DNA from: Beijerinckiaceae bacterium
Lineage (GTDB): Bacteria > Pseudomonadota > Alphaproteobacteria > Rhizobiales > Beijerinckiaceae
Assembly: GCA_947478455.1 (NCBI GenBank)
Contig: CANJWR010000004.1
Span: 1 to 64,000 of the forward strand
Length of the DNA stretch: 64,000 bases
Direction: 5' to 3'
The notes beneath the pieces were generated by a model that was not told where the DNA came from, did no database searches, and saw nothing but the letters and a program-made list of their open reading frames with translations. Of the stretch, positions 9,155 to 17,079 are shown in pieces; positions within the stretch are counted from its first letter, which is position 1; each line of letters starts with the position of its first letter. Made by a program: the position numbers and the translations under genes.

Positions 9155-9203
9155 GCGCCCGCGCCCGTTCTGGCCGGGATGGATGGAACGCGGGCGCGGG
9201 CGC
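9155..9203. repeat. Long GC-rich inverted repeat between the DUF1244 gene and gapR
   Basis: The arm GCGCCCGCGCCCGTTC (9155-9170) pairs with GAACGCGGGCGCGGGCGC (9186-9203), with a two-base bulge and a 15-base loop. On the transcribed minus strand it lies after the DUF1244 stop and before the gapR start. It has no T run, so it is more likely a pause, mRNA-stability or Rho-related structure than an intrinsic terminator. Confidence 0.5.
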
Positions 9204-9243
9204 GTCAAGGATGTTGCGCCCGCAATCCCCGGTTTCCTTCCGT

Positions 9244-9561
9244 TCAGCCGTGCTTCTGCTGGCCTGCGGGCGACTGGGCGAAGGCCTTCAGCTGTTCGGG
9301 GCTGGCCTCGCGCTGGTTGAGTTTCTTCCAGTCGTCGTAGGGCATGCCGTAGACCTGCGTGCGCAGTTCTTCCTTGCCGATGTTCAGGCCGCGCTCGTCG
9401 GCTGCGTCCTTCAGCCAGTTCGACAGGCAGTTGCGGCAGAAGCCGGCCAGGTTCATCAGGTCGATGTTCTGGACCTCGGCGCGTTCGCGCAGATGTTTGG
9501 TGAGGCGACGAAAGGCTGCGGCTTCCAGTTCGGTCTGGGTCTTCTGGTCGATCTCGGTCAT
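9244..9561 (-). CDS. DUF1244 family protein
   Basis: The 105-residue protein matches DUF1244 proteins over most of its length, including the segment MNLAGFCRNCLSNWLKDAA, with a conserved Cys-x2-Cys pair, and YGMPYDDWKK. The family is common in Proteobacteria and has no assigned biochemical function. Its start overlaps the stop of the upstream amidohydrolase gene in an ATGA arrangement, so the two are translationally coupled. The last 20 residues (QREASPEQLKAFAQSP and beyond) are a poorly conserved tail. Confidence 0.9.
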   Translation of the reverse strand: MTEIDQKTQTELEAAAFRRLTKHLRERAEVQNIDLMNLAGFCRNCLSNWLKDAADERGLNIGKEELRTQVYGMPYDDWKKLNQREASPEQLKAFAQSPAGQQKHG

Positions 9562-10379
9562 GGGGTCTTCCTCACGGGTCTTTCGGTGCGGCTTCGATGA
9601 TGTTCGATCATATGGGCGTGTGGGCTCGCCAGTACAGAGGCAAGCAGGGGGGCGAGACGATTGGCCCAGTCTTCCGCATGGGCGCGGGTGGCGACGAGGT
9701 CCTGCCTGAGCTCGATCAGCATGTGGGCGAGGCCGCGCTTCGTGCCGAGTTCGTGCAGCGTGTCGCCTTCGAGCGCGCCATCATAGGGCTCGTTGTCGCC
9801 CACAGTCAGGTCGGGCTGGGCGCGCAGGGCTGCGATGAAGGGCTCCGCAATGCGCGGATCTGAATCCCACAGGATTCCAACCTGCCATGGCCGCGCGTAG
9901 GACTTCCAGACTGGCGTGAAGGAATGCAGAGCGACGATGACGGGGATCTGGACGCTCTGGCTCATCCGGTCGAGCAGTTCGCCAGCCTGTTCGCGATAGG
10001 GCTTCCAGAAGCGGTCGGTTCTGGACTGCACTTCGGCGGCGTCGATGCGCGCATTGCCGGGAATCAGCGCGCCGTCCGAGAGGCGCATGACGAGGGTCGG
10101 ATCGTCCGCGCCGCGATTGGGATCGATCAGCAGGCGCGACCAGGTGGTGAGCAGGGCGGGCGCGTTGAAAATCTGCGCCAGCCGCCGGGTCAGGTCGGCC
10201 GCGCCGATGTCGTAGGCGATGTGGCGTGTGAACTGCATCGGATCGAGGCCGAGATCGCCATATTCGGCCGGCAGGGCGTTGGAGGCATGATCGCACAGGA
10301 ACAGAACGCCGGAATCCAGCCGACCGTCGATGAACTCGACCGGCGAAGGAACGGCATTGCGGGGATCGACGTTGGTCAT
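9558..10379 (-). CDS. N-formylglutamate amidohydrolase family protein
   Basis: The 273-residue protein belongs to the FGase family (zinc-dependent hydrolases acting on N-formyl-L-glutamate in histidine degradation, or on related formyl/amide substrates). Visible family features are CDHASNALPAEYG near the N terminus, SRLLIDPNRGADDPTL, LHSFTPVW with a probable metal-binding histidine, and HMLIELRQDLV with a conserved glutamate. No other hut genes are nearby, so the exact substrate is unproven. A second, diverged family member lies at 44193-45155. Confidence 0.88.
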   Translation of the reverse strand: MTNVDPRNAVPSPVEFIDGRLDSGVLFLCDHASNALPAEYGDLGLDPMQFTRHIAYDIGAADLTRRLAQIFNAPALLTTWSRLLIDPNRGADDPTLVMRLSDGALIPGNARIDAAEVQSRTDRFWKPYREQAGELLDRMSQSVQIPVIVALHSFTPVWKSYARPWQVGILWDSDPRIAEPFIAALRAQPDLTVGDNEPYDGALEGDTLHELGTKRGLAHMLIELRQDLVATRAHAEDWANRLAPLLASVLASPHAHMIEHHRSRTERPVRKTP

Positions 10380-10595
10380 GGAAGCTTTCTGCCGGATTCG
10401 AATGGCAATCGAAAGGCGATGATGCAGGACGAGCCAAAAAATCGTACTCGTTGCGTCGCGTCATCGCCGCGCCAGCTTCATGGTCGACAAGCACTCGTTG
10501 ACATGCGGACGCGGTGACTGAAGATGCGCGAAGGTGATTTGCGATTTTACGCTGATCGCCATTTTGATGACATGAGCTTTGGATAACCGGGACCC

Positions 10596-11030
10596 ATGAG
10601 CTGCCTGATCAAACGTCTCATCGCCCCGAGCGCTTTTATTTTGGGGCTACTGGCTGCGAGTTCTGCGGCCCGCGCCGATTTTCGGCTTTGCAACAACGCC
10701 TCCAACCGGGTCAGCGTCTCGATCTCCTATACGGACGGACAGACCTGGGTGACCGAAGGCTGGTGGAACCTCAAGGCCAGCGCCTGCGAGACCCTGCTGC
10801 GCGGGCCGCTGGCGGCACAGTTCTACTACGTCTACGCGATGGACGAACGGGGTGGAGAATGGCGCGGCAAGGCCTACATGTGTACGCGGGACCGCGAATT
10901 CCGCATCGAGGGCCGTGAGAACTGCCTTGTGCGCGGCTATGACCGGACCGGGTTTTTCGAGATCGACACCGGCAAGGACGCCAAGAACTGGACCGTCCAG
11001 TTGACGGATGCAAATCAGCCGGCTCGCTAG
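10596..11030 (+). CDS. Exported DUF1036 protein
   Basis: The 144-residue protein starts with a signal peptide (hydrophobic core about 10-22, cleavage likely near AARA-DF) and continues as a DUF1036 domain. RLCNNASNRVSVSISY and the later EGWWNL segment and CETLL are typical, with several cysteines that could form disulfides in the periplasm. The family has no known function. It lies 19 bp upstream of the pyruvate kinase start in the same direction, and this pairing recurs in my memory of related genomes, though I could not check it. Confidence 0.82.
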   Translation: MSCLIKRLIAPSAFILGLLAASSAARADFRLCNNASNRVSVSISYTDGQTWVTEGWWNLKASACETLLRGPLAAQFYYVYAMDERGGEWRGKAYMCTRDREFRIEGRENCLVRGYDRTGFFEIDTGKDAKNWTVQLTDANQPAR

Positions 11031-11049
11031 GCCTGCCGAAAGGATTTTG

Positions 11050-12474
11050 ATGAGACGGCTCCGCCGCGTGAAGATCGTCGCCACTCTGGGGCCGGCTTCT
11101 CAGGATCGTGACGTTGTGGTGAGGCTGTTTGAAGCCGGCGTCGACGTTTTCCGCATCAACATGAGCCACGGCTCCCACGATAATCTGCGCGAACGCGTGC
11201 AGACCATCCGCTCCATCGAGAAGGAGCAGGGGCGGCCGATCGGAATTCTGGTCGATCTTCAGGGCCCAAAACTGCGCGTCGGCGAATTCAAGGGCGGTTC
11301 CGCCGAACTGAAGAAGGGCGAGAAATTCGTCCTCGACGCCAGCAAGACGCCGGGCGACGCCAAACGCGTCTATCTTCCGCATCCCGAAATTCTGGCGGCG
11401 CTCGCGCCCGGACATACGATCCTGATCGACGACGGCAAGCTGGCGCTGCATGTGATCGAGGCCTCGGCCGAAAAGGCGACGTGCCTCGTGGACGTCGGCG
11501 GCAAGATTTCCAACCGCAAGGGCGTGAGCCTGCCGGACACCGACATTCCGGTTTCGGCCATGACGTCGAAGGACCGTTCCGATCTTGAGGCGGCGCTGCA
11601 TGTGGGCGTCGACTGGATCGCGGTGTCGTTCGTGCAGCGGCCCGAGGATATTGCGGATGTGAAGAAGACCGCGCGCGGCCGCGCGCTCGTGCTGGCCAAG
11701 ATCGAAAAGCCACAGGCCATCGCGCGTCTCGACGAAATCATCGAGATTTCCGACGCCCTGATGGTGGCGCGCGGCGATCTCGGCGTCGAAATGCCGGTCG
11801 AGAAAGTGCCCGGTCTGCAGAAGCGCATCACCCGCAGCGCGCGCCGTCTTGGCAAGCCCGTGGTGGTGGCGACACAGATGCTGGAATCCATGATCACAGC
11901 GCCGGTGCCGACGCGCGCCGAAGTGTCGGACGTGGCGACCGCCGTGTTCGAGGGCGCGGACGCCGTGATGCTCTCGGCGGAAAGCGCTGCGGGGCTGTAT
12001 CCGGTCGAATCGGTAAAGATGATGAACCGCATCGCCGAGGAGGTGGAGTGCGATCCGCTCTATCGCTCCATCATCACCGCGCAGCGCGCGGCGCCCGAAG
12101 CCACAGGCGCTGACGCCATTGCGGTGGCGGCGCGCGATGTGGCCGAGACGCTCGATCTCAAGGCCATCGTGGCGTGGACAGCGTCAGGCTCGACGGCGTT
12201 CCGCATCGCCCGAGAACGCCCGCAGCCGCCGATCCTTGCCCTGACCCCGAAACTCGATACGGCACGGCGACTGTGCATGGTGTGGGGCGTGCATGCGGTG
12301 GTGACGAAAGACGCCGACGATCTCGACGACATGGCGAAACGCGCCTGCAAGTTTTCCAACCGCGAAGGTTTTTCCAGCGCGGGCGAGCGCATCATCATCG
12401 TGGCGGGCGTGCCGTTCGGAACGCCCGGCGCGACCAATATGGTGCGGATTGCATTTACGGGCGAGGAGAAGTGA
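11050..12474 (+). CDS. pyk: Pyruvate kinase
   Basis: From the ATG at 11050, preceded by GAAAGGA, the protein has 474 residues, the normal length for type II bacterial pyruvate kinase. It transfers phosphate from phosphoenolpyruvate to ADP in the last step of glycolysis. Visible are the N-terminal KIVATLGPAS and FRINMSHGSH segments, the active-site lysine region LAKIEKPQA, the metal-binding MVARGDLGVE and the MLESMI segment, with the allosteric C-terminal domain after about residue 340. The last 21 codons and the bases after the stop are repeated with four synonymous changes at 14816-14883 (see the repeat entries). Confidence 0.96.
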   Translation: MRRLRRVKIVATLGPASQDRDVVVRLFEAGVDVFRINMSHGSHDNLRERVQTIRSIEKEQGRPIGILVDLQGPKLRVGEFKGGSAELKKGEKFVLDASKTPGDAKRVYLPHPEILAALAPGHTILIDDGKLALHVIEASAEKATCLVDVGGKISNRKGVSLPDTDIPVSAMTSKDRSDLEAALHVGVDWIAVSFVQRPEDIADVKKTARGRALVLAKIEKPQAIARLDEIIEISDALMVARGDLGVEMPVEKVPGLQKRITRSARRLGKPVVVATQMLESMITAPVPTRAEVSDVATAVFEGADAVMLSAESAAGLYPVESVKMMNRIAEEVECDPLYRSIITAQRAAPEATGADAIAVAARDVAETLDLKAIVAWTASGSTAFRIARERPQPPILALTPKLDTARRLCMVWGVHAVVTKDADDLDDMAKRACKFSNREGFSSAGERIIIVAGVPFGTPGATNMVRIAFTGEEK

Positions 12475-12479
12475 GGGGA
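12412..12479 (+). repeat. Direct repeat copy 1: pyk 3' end
   Basis: These 68 bases comprise the last 21 codons of pyk with the stop (12412-12474) plus five bases after it. They match 14816-14883 in 64 of 68 positions. All four differences (12426, 12429, 12450, 12453) are third codon positions and silent. The 2,336 bp between the two copies is the accessory block. Confidence 0.9.
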
Positions 12480-12639
12480 GTGAGTATCTGATGAGGATTT
12501 GTTTTTAAGGTCTATTTTTACAATCCTGTTTCTGGATGCTTGGTCCAAAACTCAAGACTTCTGACAACGCTGATTGGGGTTGCAATCGCAGGCTGTTTCG
12601 AGAAAAAGGCGCTGCTCCTGCAGTGTGTCGAAATTCGAT

Positions 12640-12951
12640 TCATCTCTTTCCGGGCGGGATATCTTTAATCCGCTTTGAATGTGCGGCGATATCTGCGGCG
12701 CTGTAGGAGAGGTGCACGCGCTTGCTTGAAGGCGGACGCTTCTCAACAGAGAGTCCGGGGCGCCACTCTGTCGCTGGGCGTATCGGACGTGGCGAAAACC
12801 CTCCGCCGCAGTTTGGACATACGTTGTGCAGTTTGTTTTCGACGCAATCCGCGCAAAACGTGCATTCGTATGAGCAGATTCGAGCGAGCGGAGAAGCAGG
12901 CGGCAAGTCCTGGTCGCACCACTCACAGTTCGGGCGGAGTTCGAGAGCCAC
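12640..12951 (-). CDS. DUF1272 family cysteine-rich protein
   Basis: The 103-residue protein begins MALELRPNCEWCDQDLPP and continues with CSYECTFCADC and CPNCGGGF, a set of paired cysteines that defines DUF1272 and probably binds zinc. Homologues are small orphan proteins whose function is not known. The C-terminal 45 residues are a variable tail rich in Pro, Ser and Arg. It converges on pyk and is the first gene of the lower-GC block between the two pyk-end repeats. Confidence 0.85.
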   Translation of the reverse strand: MALELRPNCEWCDQDLPPASPLARICSYECTFCADCVENKLHNVCPNCGGGFSPRPIRPATEWRPGLSVEKRPPSSKRVHLSYSAADIAAHSKRIKDIPPGKR

Positions 12952-13183
12952 AATTCCCTCTTTGCTTGAAGCCAGCGTGAACAGTCAGTCTAGCAATGTT
13001 GAACGAGAGCTGAAAGATGAAGCCGCGCGGCTTCGGCCAGGATTGAAGGATGGCGAATATATCTCAAAGACGCACCACTTTGCGAAGTCCCGATTTTTGC
13101 GCCTGTCCGCATGTTTGGGAAGATACCTGCGAGGTGGCGGAGCCGGGGTTGCCGTGGTCCGCCGCTTTTTGACAGAACAGCGA

Positions 13184-13609
13184 CTACGCTTTCGAAGTGG
13201 CGCGCACTCGATTGTTGCGTGGACCGTGCTCCAGTTCGACATAGCCGAGCAGTTCAAGGAGCGGGGTGACGTAGTTGGCAAATCGACCGCGATATCCTTT
13301 TCGCAGGCCGTAATAGCCGCCAACCGGGTTGCCAGGATCGCGCGCCCATGCTTCCACCGTTCCATCCTTGACGGGCTTGCCTTCGTCGGCGTTACCCAGT
13401 TCAATCCAATCTCCCCTCTCTAGCAACATCGCACGTAGGTCCTCGATGCAACGGAGTTGGTAGGAGAGCCGCGTCGTGCCAACTTGCACCACCAGGGCAG
13501 GAGGACTGAGCGTCTTGTCCTGCCAGGCTTGATACTCCGAACTCAGCGATGGCGTCTTCAAAATCCAGGGATCGTCCTTGTCGCCGCTTCCATAAGTGAC
13601 GGTATTCAT
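13184..13609 (-). CDS. Hypothetical protein (141 residues), coupled to the SRPBCC gene
   Basis: I do not recognise a characterised family. The protein is soluble, without signal peptide or membrane segments, with a compact conserved-looking core (DPWILKTPSLSSEYQ, GDWIELGNADEGKP, NPVGGYYGLRKGYRGRF). The shape suggests a complete single domain found as a small orphan in many bacteria. Its start overlaps the stop of the upstream SRPBCC gene in an ATGA arrangement, so the two are co-translated and probably under the same YafY-type regulator. Confidence 0.7.
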   Translation of the reverse strand: MNTVTYGSGDKDDPWILKTPSLSSEYQAWQDKTLSPPALVVQVGTTRLSYQLRCIEDLRAMLLERGDWIELGNADEGKPVKDGTVEAWARDPGNPVGGYYGLRKGYRGRFANYVTPLLELLGYVELEHGPRNNRVRATSKA

Positions 13610-14037
13610 CGCGCGTTTCCTTCCGAAAGAGATTGCAGGCCTTTTGCGAATTTTTCGAATGAGGGATTGAGGTCTGGCATGAAGCGAAGAAGTATCGGCG
13701 CCAATGGTCCCGTGTAGTCCTCTCGCATGGTGAAGTTAACGCCTCCGCTGGTGCGCGAAAGCGTGAACGTCCGCACCCCCTGGAACAGCCCAAGCGGGAT
13801 GCCTCCCTTCCACACCATGCGGCGCTCCGGCTCGAAGGTCGTGACGCGCAGTCTGAACGCACGTTCGGGTGCGACCTCGGACCACAGTTTGAACTTTTCT
13901 CCCGGCCCGATCGAACCCTCGATTTTGGTGACGCCCAAGTCGCCACTGGCGAGCCCCCGGGCATCTGTCAGGTTCCGCCATACCTGTGCTGGCTCGGCAT
14001 CGATCATCCGGCTGACCTCAAAGAACTTCATTGCCAC
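13606..14037 (-). CDS. SRPBCC (START-like) domain protein
   Basis: The 143-residue protein has the SRPBCC/polyketide-cyclase fold signature: an N-terminal strand FFEVSRMIDAEPAQVWRNLTD, a central ERRMVWKGGIP strand and a C-terminal helix with the segment FEKFAKGLQSLS. These proteins enclose a hydrophobic cavity and bind lipids, hormones or small aromatic molecules. It is divergently oriented from the HTH regulator at 14111, with a palindromic operator between them, so it is the likely target of that regulator. A start at the second methionine (14031) is also possible. Confidence 0.82.
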   Translation of the reverse strand: MAMKFFEVSRMIDAEPAQVWRNLTDARGLASGDLGVTKIEGSIGPGEKFKLWSEVAPERAFRLRVTTFEPERRMVWKGGIPLGLFQGVRTFTLSRTSGGVNFTMREDYTGPLAPILLRFMPDLNPSFEKFAKGLQSLSEGNAR

Positions 14038-14075
14038 TTCCTCGTTGGAGAATTTGACGAATGTGTACGGGCGCT

Positions 14076-14098
14076 AATATGACATCTTATGTCATATT
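14076..14098. promoter_or_regulatory. Palindromic operator between the SRPBCC gene and the YafY-type regulator
   Basis: A perfect 10-bp inverted repeat, AATATGACAT (14076-14085) and ATGTCATATT (14089-14098), has a 3-bp spacer. It occupies the short divergent promoter region and ends 12 bases before the regulator start at 14111. The TGACAT half-sites suit a dimeric helix-turn-helix protein, so the site probably autoregulates the regulator and controls the SRPBCC gene. Confidence 0.7.
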
Positions 14099-14110
14099 TG
14101 GAACCGAGAC

Positions 14111-14737
14111 ATGCGCGCCTCTCGATTGCTTAGACTTTTGCTGCTGCTACAAAATCGGGGGCGGCTCACCAGCGGCGAACTCGCGCGTGAACTGGAAGTG
14201 GCGCAGCGCACCATTCTGCGCGACGTTGATGCGTTGACGGAAGCCGGTCTTCCGATCGTCGTGTTGCAGGGCAATCAGGGCGGCATCGAACTCGGATTCA
14301 ACTATAGGACGCGATTGACCGGGCTTGCGACGGACGAAGCCGAAGCGCTCGGCGTCACGCTCGGCCACCCATTCCCCGTATTGGAAGTGCTTGGCATGGG
14401 CAAAGCAGCCGCCCTGGCTCGCAGTAAGCTGCTCGAATCCCTACCCGACAGTGTTCGGACTGCGGCGGAAACCGCGCGACGAAGATTCCGGTTCGAACTG
14501 CCGTCAAACGCTGAAGCCGACCCTCGCATTGCCGCATTTGTCAGCGCCATCCGCCAGCGGCAGCGCGTTCGAATCCGGTCAAAATCCAGCGCCCCTCAAG
14601 AAATTCATCCTGTGGGCCTCACGTTGACCGGCGAAGGCTGGCAGGTGCGCGATGCTCGCACACCTGATCGTGGCATTTCACTTGCCGAGTGCGAAGACAT
14701 CAACATTTCGGCCCGAACGTTTGAGGTCGACGATTGA
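14111..14737 (+). CDS. YafY/DeoR-like HTH regulator with a short WYL-like C terminus
   Basis: The 208-residue protein has an N-terminal winged helix-turn-helix (about 5-58; LTSGELARELEVAQRTILRDVDALTEAGLPI) of the HTH_11/YafY kind, then a linker region. The C-terminal segment EIHPVGLTLTGEGWQVRDARTPD corresponds to the part of WYL-family regulators around their WYLV motif. The protein ends early for that family, so the effector-binding WCX extension is missing. YafY regulators often sit beside SRPBCC or glyoxalase-like genes and repress them. The adjacent 10-bp palindrome supports this here. Confidence 0.85.
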   Translation: MRASRLLRLLLLLQNRGRLTSGELARELEVAQRTILRDVDALTEAGLPIVVLQGNQGGIELGFNYRTRLTGLATDEAEALGVTLGHPFPVLEVLGMGKAAALARSKLLESLPDSVRTAAETARRRFRFELPSNAEADPRIAAFVSAIRQRQRVRIRSKSSAPQEIHPVGLTLTGEGWQVRDARTPDRGISLAECEDINISARTFEVDD

Positions 14738-14815
14738 GTGCATCGGCGCGCTCGAAATACCTGGTCCATCGCGCCCGTTCGAATGTCGCTTTAAGGCTTA
14801 TTACCGACGAGCATT

Positions 14816-14883
14816 CCGTTCGGAACGCCGGGGGCGACCAATATGGTGCGGATCGCGTTTACGGGCGAGGAGAAGTGAGGGGA
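14816..14883 (+). repeat. Direct repeat copy 2: displaced pyk 3' end
   Basis: This is a gene-less copy of the last 21 codons and stop of pyk (FGTPGATNMVRIAFTGEEK is still readable) plus the next five bases, 64/68 identical to 12412-12479. The copies differ only at four silent third positions. That suggests the two ends came from different but functional pyk alleles rather than from decay of a duplicate. Upstream of the copy the pyk similarity stops abruptly. Confidence 0.9.
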
Positions 14884-14898
14884 CAAAGAAACTGCTGC

Positions 14899-15025
14899 GT
14901 CATTGCGTCGATCTTCGATCGACAGAGGAGCGATGCGACGAAGCAATCCAGTTCGGCATCAGCCTCGCAGTCATAAGCAAATGCGCGCTGGAAAAGGTTG
15001 ATTGCTTCGCTTCGCTCGCAATGAC
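14899..15025. repeat. Palindromic interspersed repeat (GTCATTGCG / CGAAGCAATC type)
   Basis: The left arm is GTCATTGCG (14899-14907) and CGAAGCAATC (14939-14948). The right arm is the complement, GATTGCTTCG (15000-15009) and CGCAATGAC (15017-15025). The left arm is split by 31 bases containing a small TCGATC-TTC-GATCGA hairpin, the right arm by 7 bases. Sequences of the form gtcattgcgagcgaagcgaagcaatc are abundant extragenic repeats in Bradyrhizobium, Rhodopseudomonas and relatives. I see only this one in the window. Confidence 0.75.
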
Positions 15026-15066
15026 GGCTTCGAGCGCACTAAAGTCTTCAATAAATTTCCCCGCCC

Positions 15067-16044
15067 TCACCGCGCCCCAACTTCGGTCGCTTGCGCGCCT
15101 CTCCCGGCCACCTCAAGCACCGCATCCACCACCGCCTGTGGCTCTGCCCAATGGACCGAGTGGCCGACGTTCGGCAGAACTTTCAGCGTCGCGCCCGGAA
15201 TTTCTTTCGCGCTTCCGTAGGAATGAATGTGGGTGAGCACAATCGTGTCGGAATCGCCGGTCACGATGGCGGTCGGGGTTTTGATTTCAGGCAGGCGCGG
15301 AGCCTGTTTTTCGACGAAGGCGTGAAGCCCCGCAACGTCCTGCGCATTGGCCATGAAGGAACTCGGGCGCAGGACCAGTTGCGCGCCGGTCTTTTGTAGA
15401 TAATCGGTCGGGGGAACATTGGGCTTGAAGACGAATTCAAGTCCGCTCTCGAAACGCAAAAGGGCCATAGGCATCACCAGCAGGCGCGTGAAAAGCTGGC
15501 CGATCACCCGCGTGGCGGCGACCGTATAATAGGCCTCGATGCCGCCCGGCCAGGGATGGGTGACGGGCGCCACCAGCACGAGGCCCGACACAAAGCTCTG
15601 GTGCTCGATGGCCAGGTTGGTCGCCACGACGCCCGCAAGCGAATGGGCGACCAGCAGCACCTTGTCGACGCCCAGCATTTCGACCGCGCGTCTGATGAGG
15701 GCTGCCTGAACGGCCGGAGAGGCGTCCGCGCGGCCTCCCGGGCGCTGGCTCCAGCCGTGTCCCGGACGGTCGAACGCCAGAACCCCGAAACCTTCGGCTG
15801 CGAGGCGGTCTCCCAGCGGGACCATCATGTCGGCCTGATTGCCGCTCGCTCCATGGAGCAGAAGCACCGTCGCGCGCGCCTGCCTGTCGGGCTTGCGCTC
15901 TGTGTAATGCATCCGGGCGTTGTCGATTTCGACAAACTGGCCGCGCGGCGGAAATGCGCGCGCAATCCGACCAGTCTGGGATATCGTAAAACCTGCCAAT
16001 CCGACTGATACGGTCAGTGCAGCCAAAACAAATATTCTGAACAT
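15067..16044 (-). CDS. Alpha/beta hydrolase, membrane-anchored or exported
   Basis: The 325-residue protein begins with a hydrophobic segment (about 4-24) that could be a signal peptide or anchor. The hydrolase fold follows with the oxyanion motif LLLHGASGN, the DRPGHGWS segment, the nucleophile in VAHSLAG (a GxSxG variant beginning with A), the probable acid in VTGDSDTIV and the histidine in NVGHSVHW. The substrate cannot be inferred. Resemblance is to epoxide hydrolase/haloperoxidase-type enzymes. It is monocistronic, converging on the repeat region. Confidence 0.88.
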   Translation of the reverse strand: MFRIFVLAALTVSVGLAGFTISQTGRIARAFPPRGQFVEIDNARMHYTERKPDRQARATVLLLHGASGNQADMMVPLGDRLAAEGFGVLAFDRPGHGWSQRPGGRADASPAVQAALIRRAVEMLGVDKVLLVAHSLAGVVATNLAIEHQSFVSGLVLVAPVTHPWPGGIEAYYTVAATRVIGQLFTRLLVMPMALLRFESGLEFVFKPNVPPTDYLQKTGAQLVLRPSSFMANAQDVAGLHAFVEKQAPRLPEIKTPTAIVTGDSDTIVLTHIHSYGSAKEIPGATLKVLPNVGHSVHWAEPQAVVDAVLEVAGRGAQATEVGAR

Positions 16045-16115
16045 AATAACCCGTTCCGACGACTGAGCAGTCGCAAGTGGTTTACGCCTTGAAGTTACGG
16101 ATGGACGCAGTCGGA

Positions 16116-16955
16116 TTAAATTTCGCGGCCTTCGATCTCAATAGTCATTTGGTCAACCTGCTTTTTAATATCGTCAAGCTTCGGATAAATTCCGAGCGCC
16201 TTCCGGAAAACTTCCAGCGCCCGCCTTTCAAAACCAGTCTTTTGTAAAATAAAACCCATGCCGCTTAAAGCGCCGAAATGCCGCGGTTCAAGTTTCAGGA
16301 CTTCGCCGATATCGGCCATTGCACCCTGATAATCGTCTGCGAAATATTTTGCTGTAGCTCGCTTGTTCCAGGCCTCCGCCCATTCGGGGTCGAGCACCAC
16401 GACCTTGTCGAGAATTTCGATAGCCAGATCATATTGTTTCAACTGAAAGGCGCTGACGGCGCGGCCCATCAGAAGGTCGGATGTGTCTGAACCCGTGCGA
16501 AGCCAGACGCGCTCGATGGCGCCCGCAATGCCGCGCGCCTCGTCGACATCGCCGGATTTGCCGAGACGGTCGAACAATTCAGCCAGAAATTTCTGGCGGG
16601 TATCGGGAACATTGATGTCAGAGCGCTTGCGGGGCGGCTCGGCCTTTTTCGGCTCCTCGGCCTTCTGGGCGGTGGTCGGCGGCGCGCGGCGGGCCGGAGC
16701 GTCGGCGTCGCGCTGCGGCGGCAGGGGCGCAACGCCCTGTGCGCCATTGGGCCCGAAGGCGCGGCTGCCGGGCGGCAGTTCGACCGGCGGGAGGCCAGGA
16801 ATCTGGAGTGTGTTGGGAGGCGCGGACGGCCGCGGAATCGCCGGAGCCGCATCCTCATTGGCTGCAAGCGCAGCCGTCAGGCCTGCGAGGCCGACGATAA
16901 ACGCCAGTCCGGCAGAAAAGATCGTGCGATGTGAGCGGTCCGTTAAATCGCGCAT
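16116..16955 (-). CDS. Exported tetratricopeptide-repeat protein
   Basis: The 279-residue protein has a signal peptide (hydrophobic core about 12-30, cleavage near ALAANE). A Pro/Ala/Arg-rich linker (about 35-110) precedes three to four TPR units (about 120-270). The repeats are visible as DLLMGRAVSAFQLKQYDLAIEILDKVVVLDPEWAEAWNKRATAKY and similar segments. TPR arrays scaffold protein complexes, here probably in the periplasm. It is a single gene, 71 bp upstream of the hydrolase in the same direction, and may be co-transcribed. Confidence 0.85.
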   Translation of the reverse strand: MRDLTDRSHRTIFSAGLAFIVGLAGLTAALAANEDAAPAIPRPSAPPNTLQIPGLPPVELPPGSRAFGPNGAQGVAPLPPQRDADAPARRAPPTTAQKAEEPKKAEPPRKRSDINVPDTRQKFLAELFDRLGKSGDVDEARGIAGAIERVWLRTGSDTSDLLMGRAVSAFQLKQYDLAIEILDKVVVLDPEWAEAWNKRATAKYFADDYQGAMADIGEVLKLEPRHFGALSGMGFILQKTGFERRALEVFRKALGIYPKLDDIKKQVDQMTIEIEGREI

Positions 16956-17025
16956 GTGGGAAGTCTAGGACGAGACTCGCGCGGCGTCAAAGTCACAAGC
17001 CATCAACATTTCGTGCGGGCGCAAA

Positions 17026-17053
17026 CGAAAAGCCCCGGTGGTTGGCCGGGGCC
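17026..17053 (-). terminator. Intrinsic terminator of rpmJ
   Basis: On the minus strand the stem CCGGGGC/GCCCCGG (17032-17038 with 17046-17052) closes a seven-base loop and is followed by TTTTCGTTTG. It is 27 bases after the rpmJ stop. Confidence 0.75.
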
Positions 17054-17079
17054 TTGGGTCTCAACAATCAGAGGACTGA

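Larger units (their letters stand above)
14738..15066. other. Intergenic region with the pyk-end copy and a dispersed repeat, no gene
   Basis: These 329 bases contain no convincing gene. They start with about 78 bp of unassigned sequence, then hold the second copy of the pyk 3' end (14816-14883) and a palindromic interspersed repeat (14899-15025). About 40 AT-richer bases follow before the stop of the convergent hydrolase gene. Open frames crossing here read through the repeats and have no family resemblance. Confidence 0.8.

Noticed and set aside
12722-13423. A 233-codon plus-strand frame opposite the DUF1272 and unknown genes
   Set aside because: It overlaps two better minus-strand genes, one with clear DUF1272 cysteine motifs.
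14652-15236. Forward open frames crossing the pyk-end copy and the palindromic repeat
   Set aside because: They read through repeats in the wrong frame and lack start signals and similarity.
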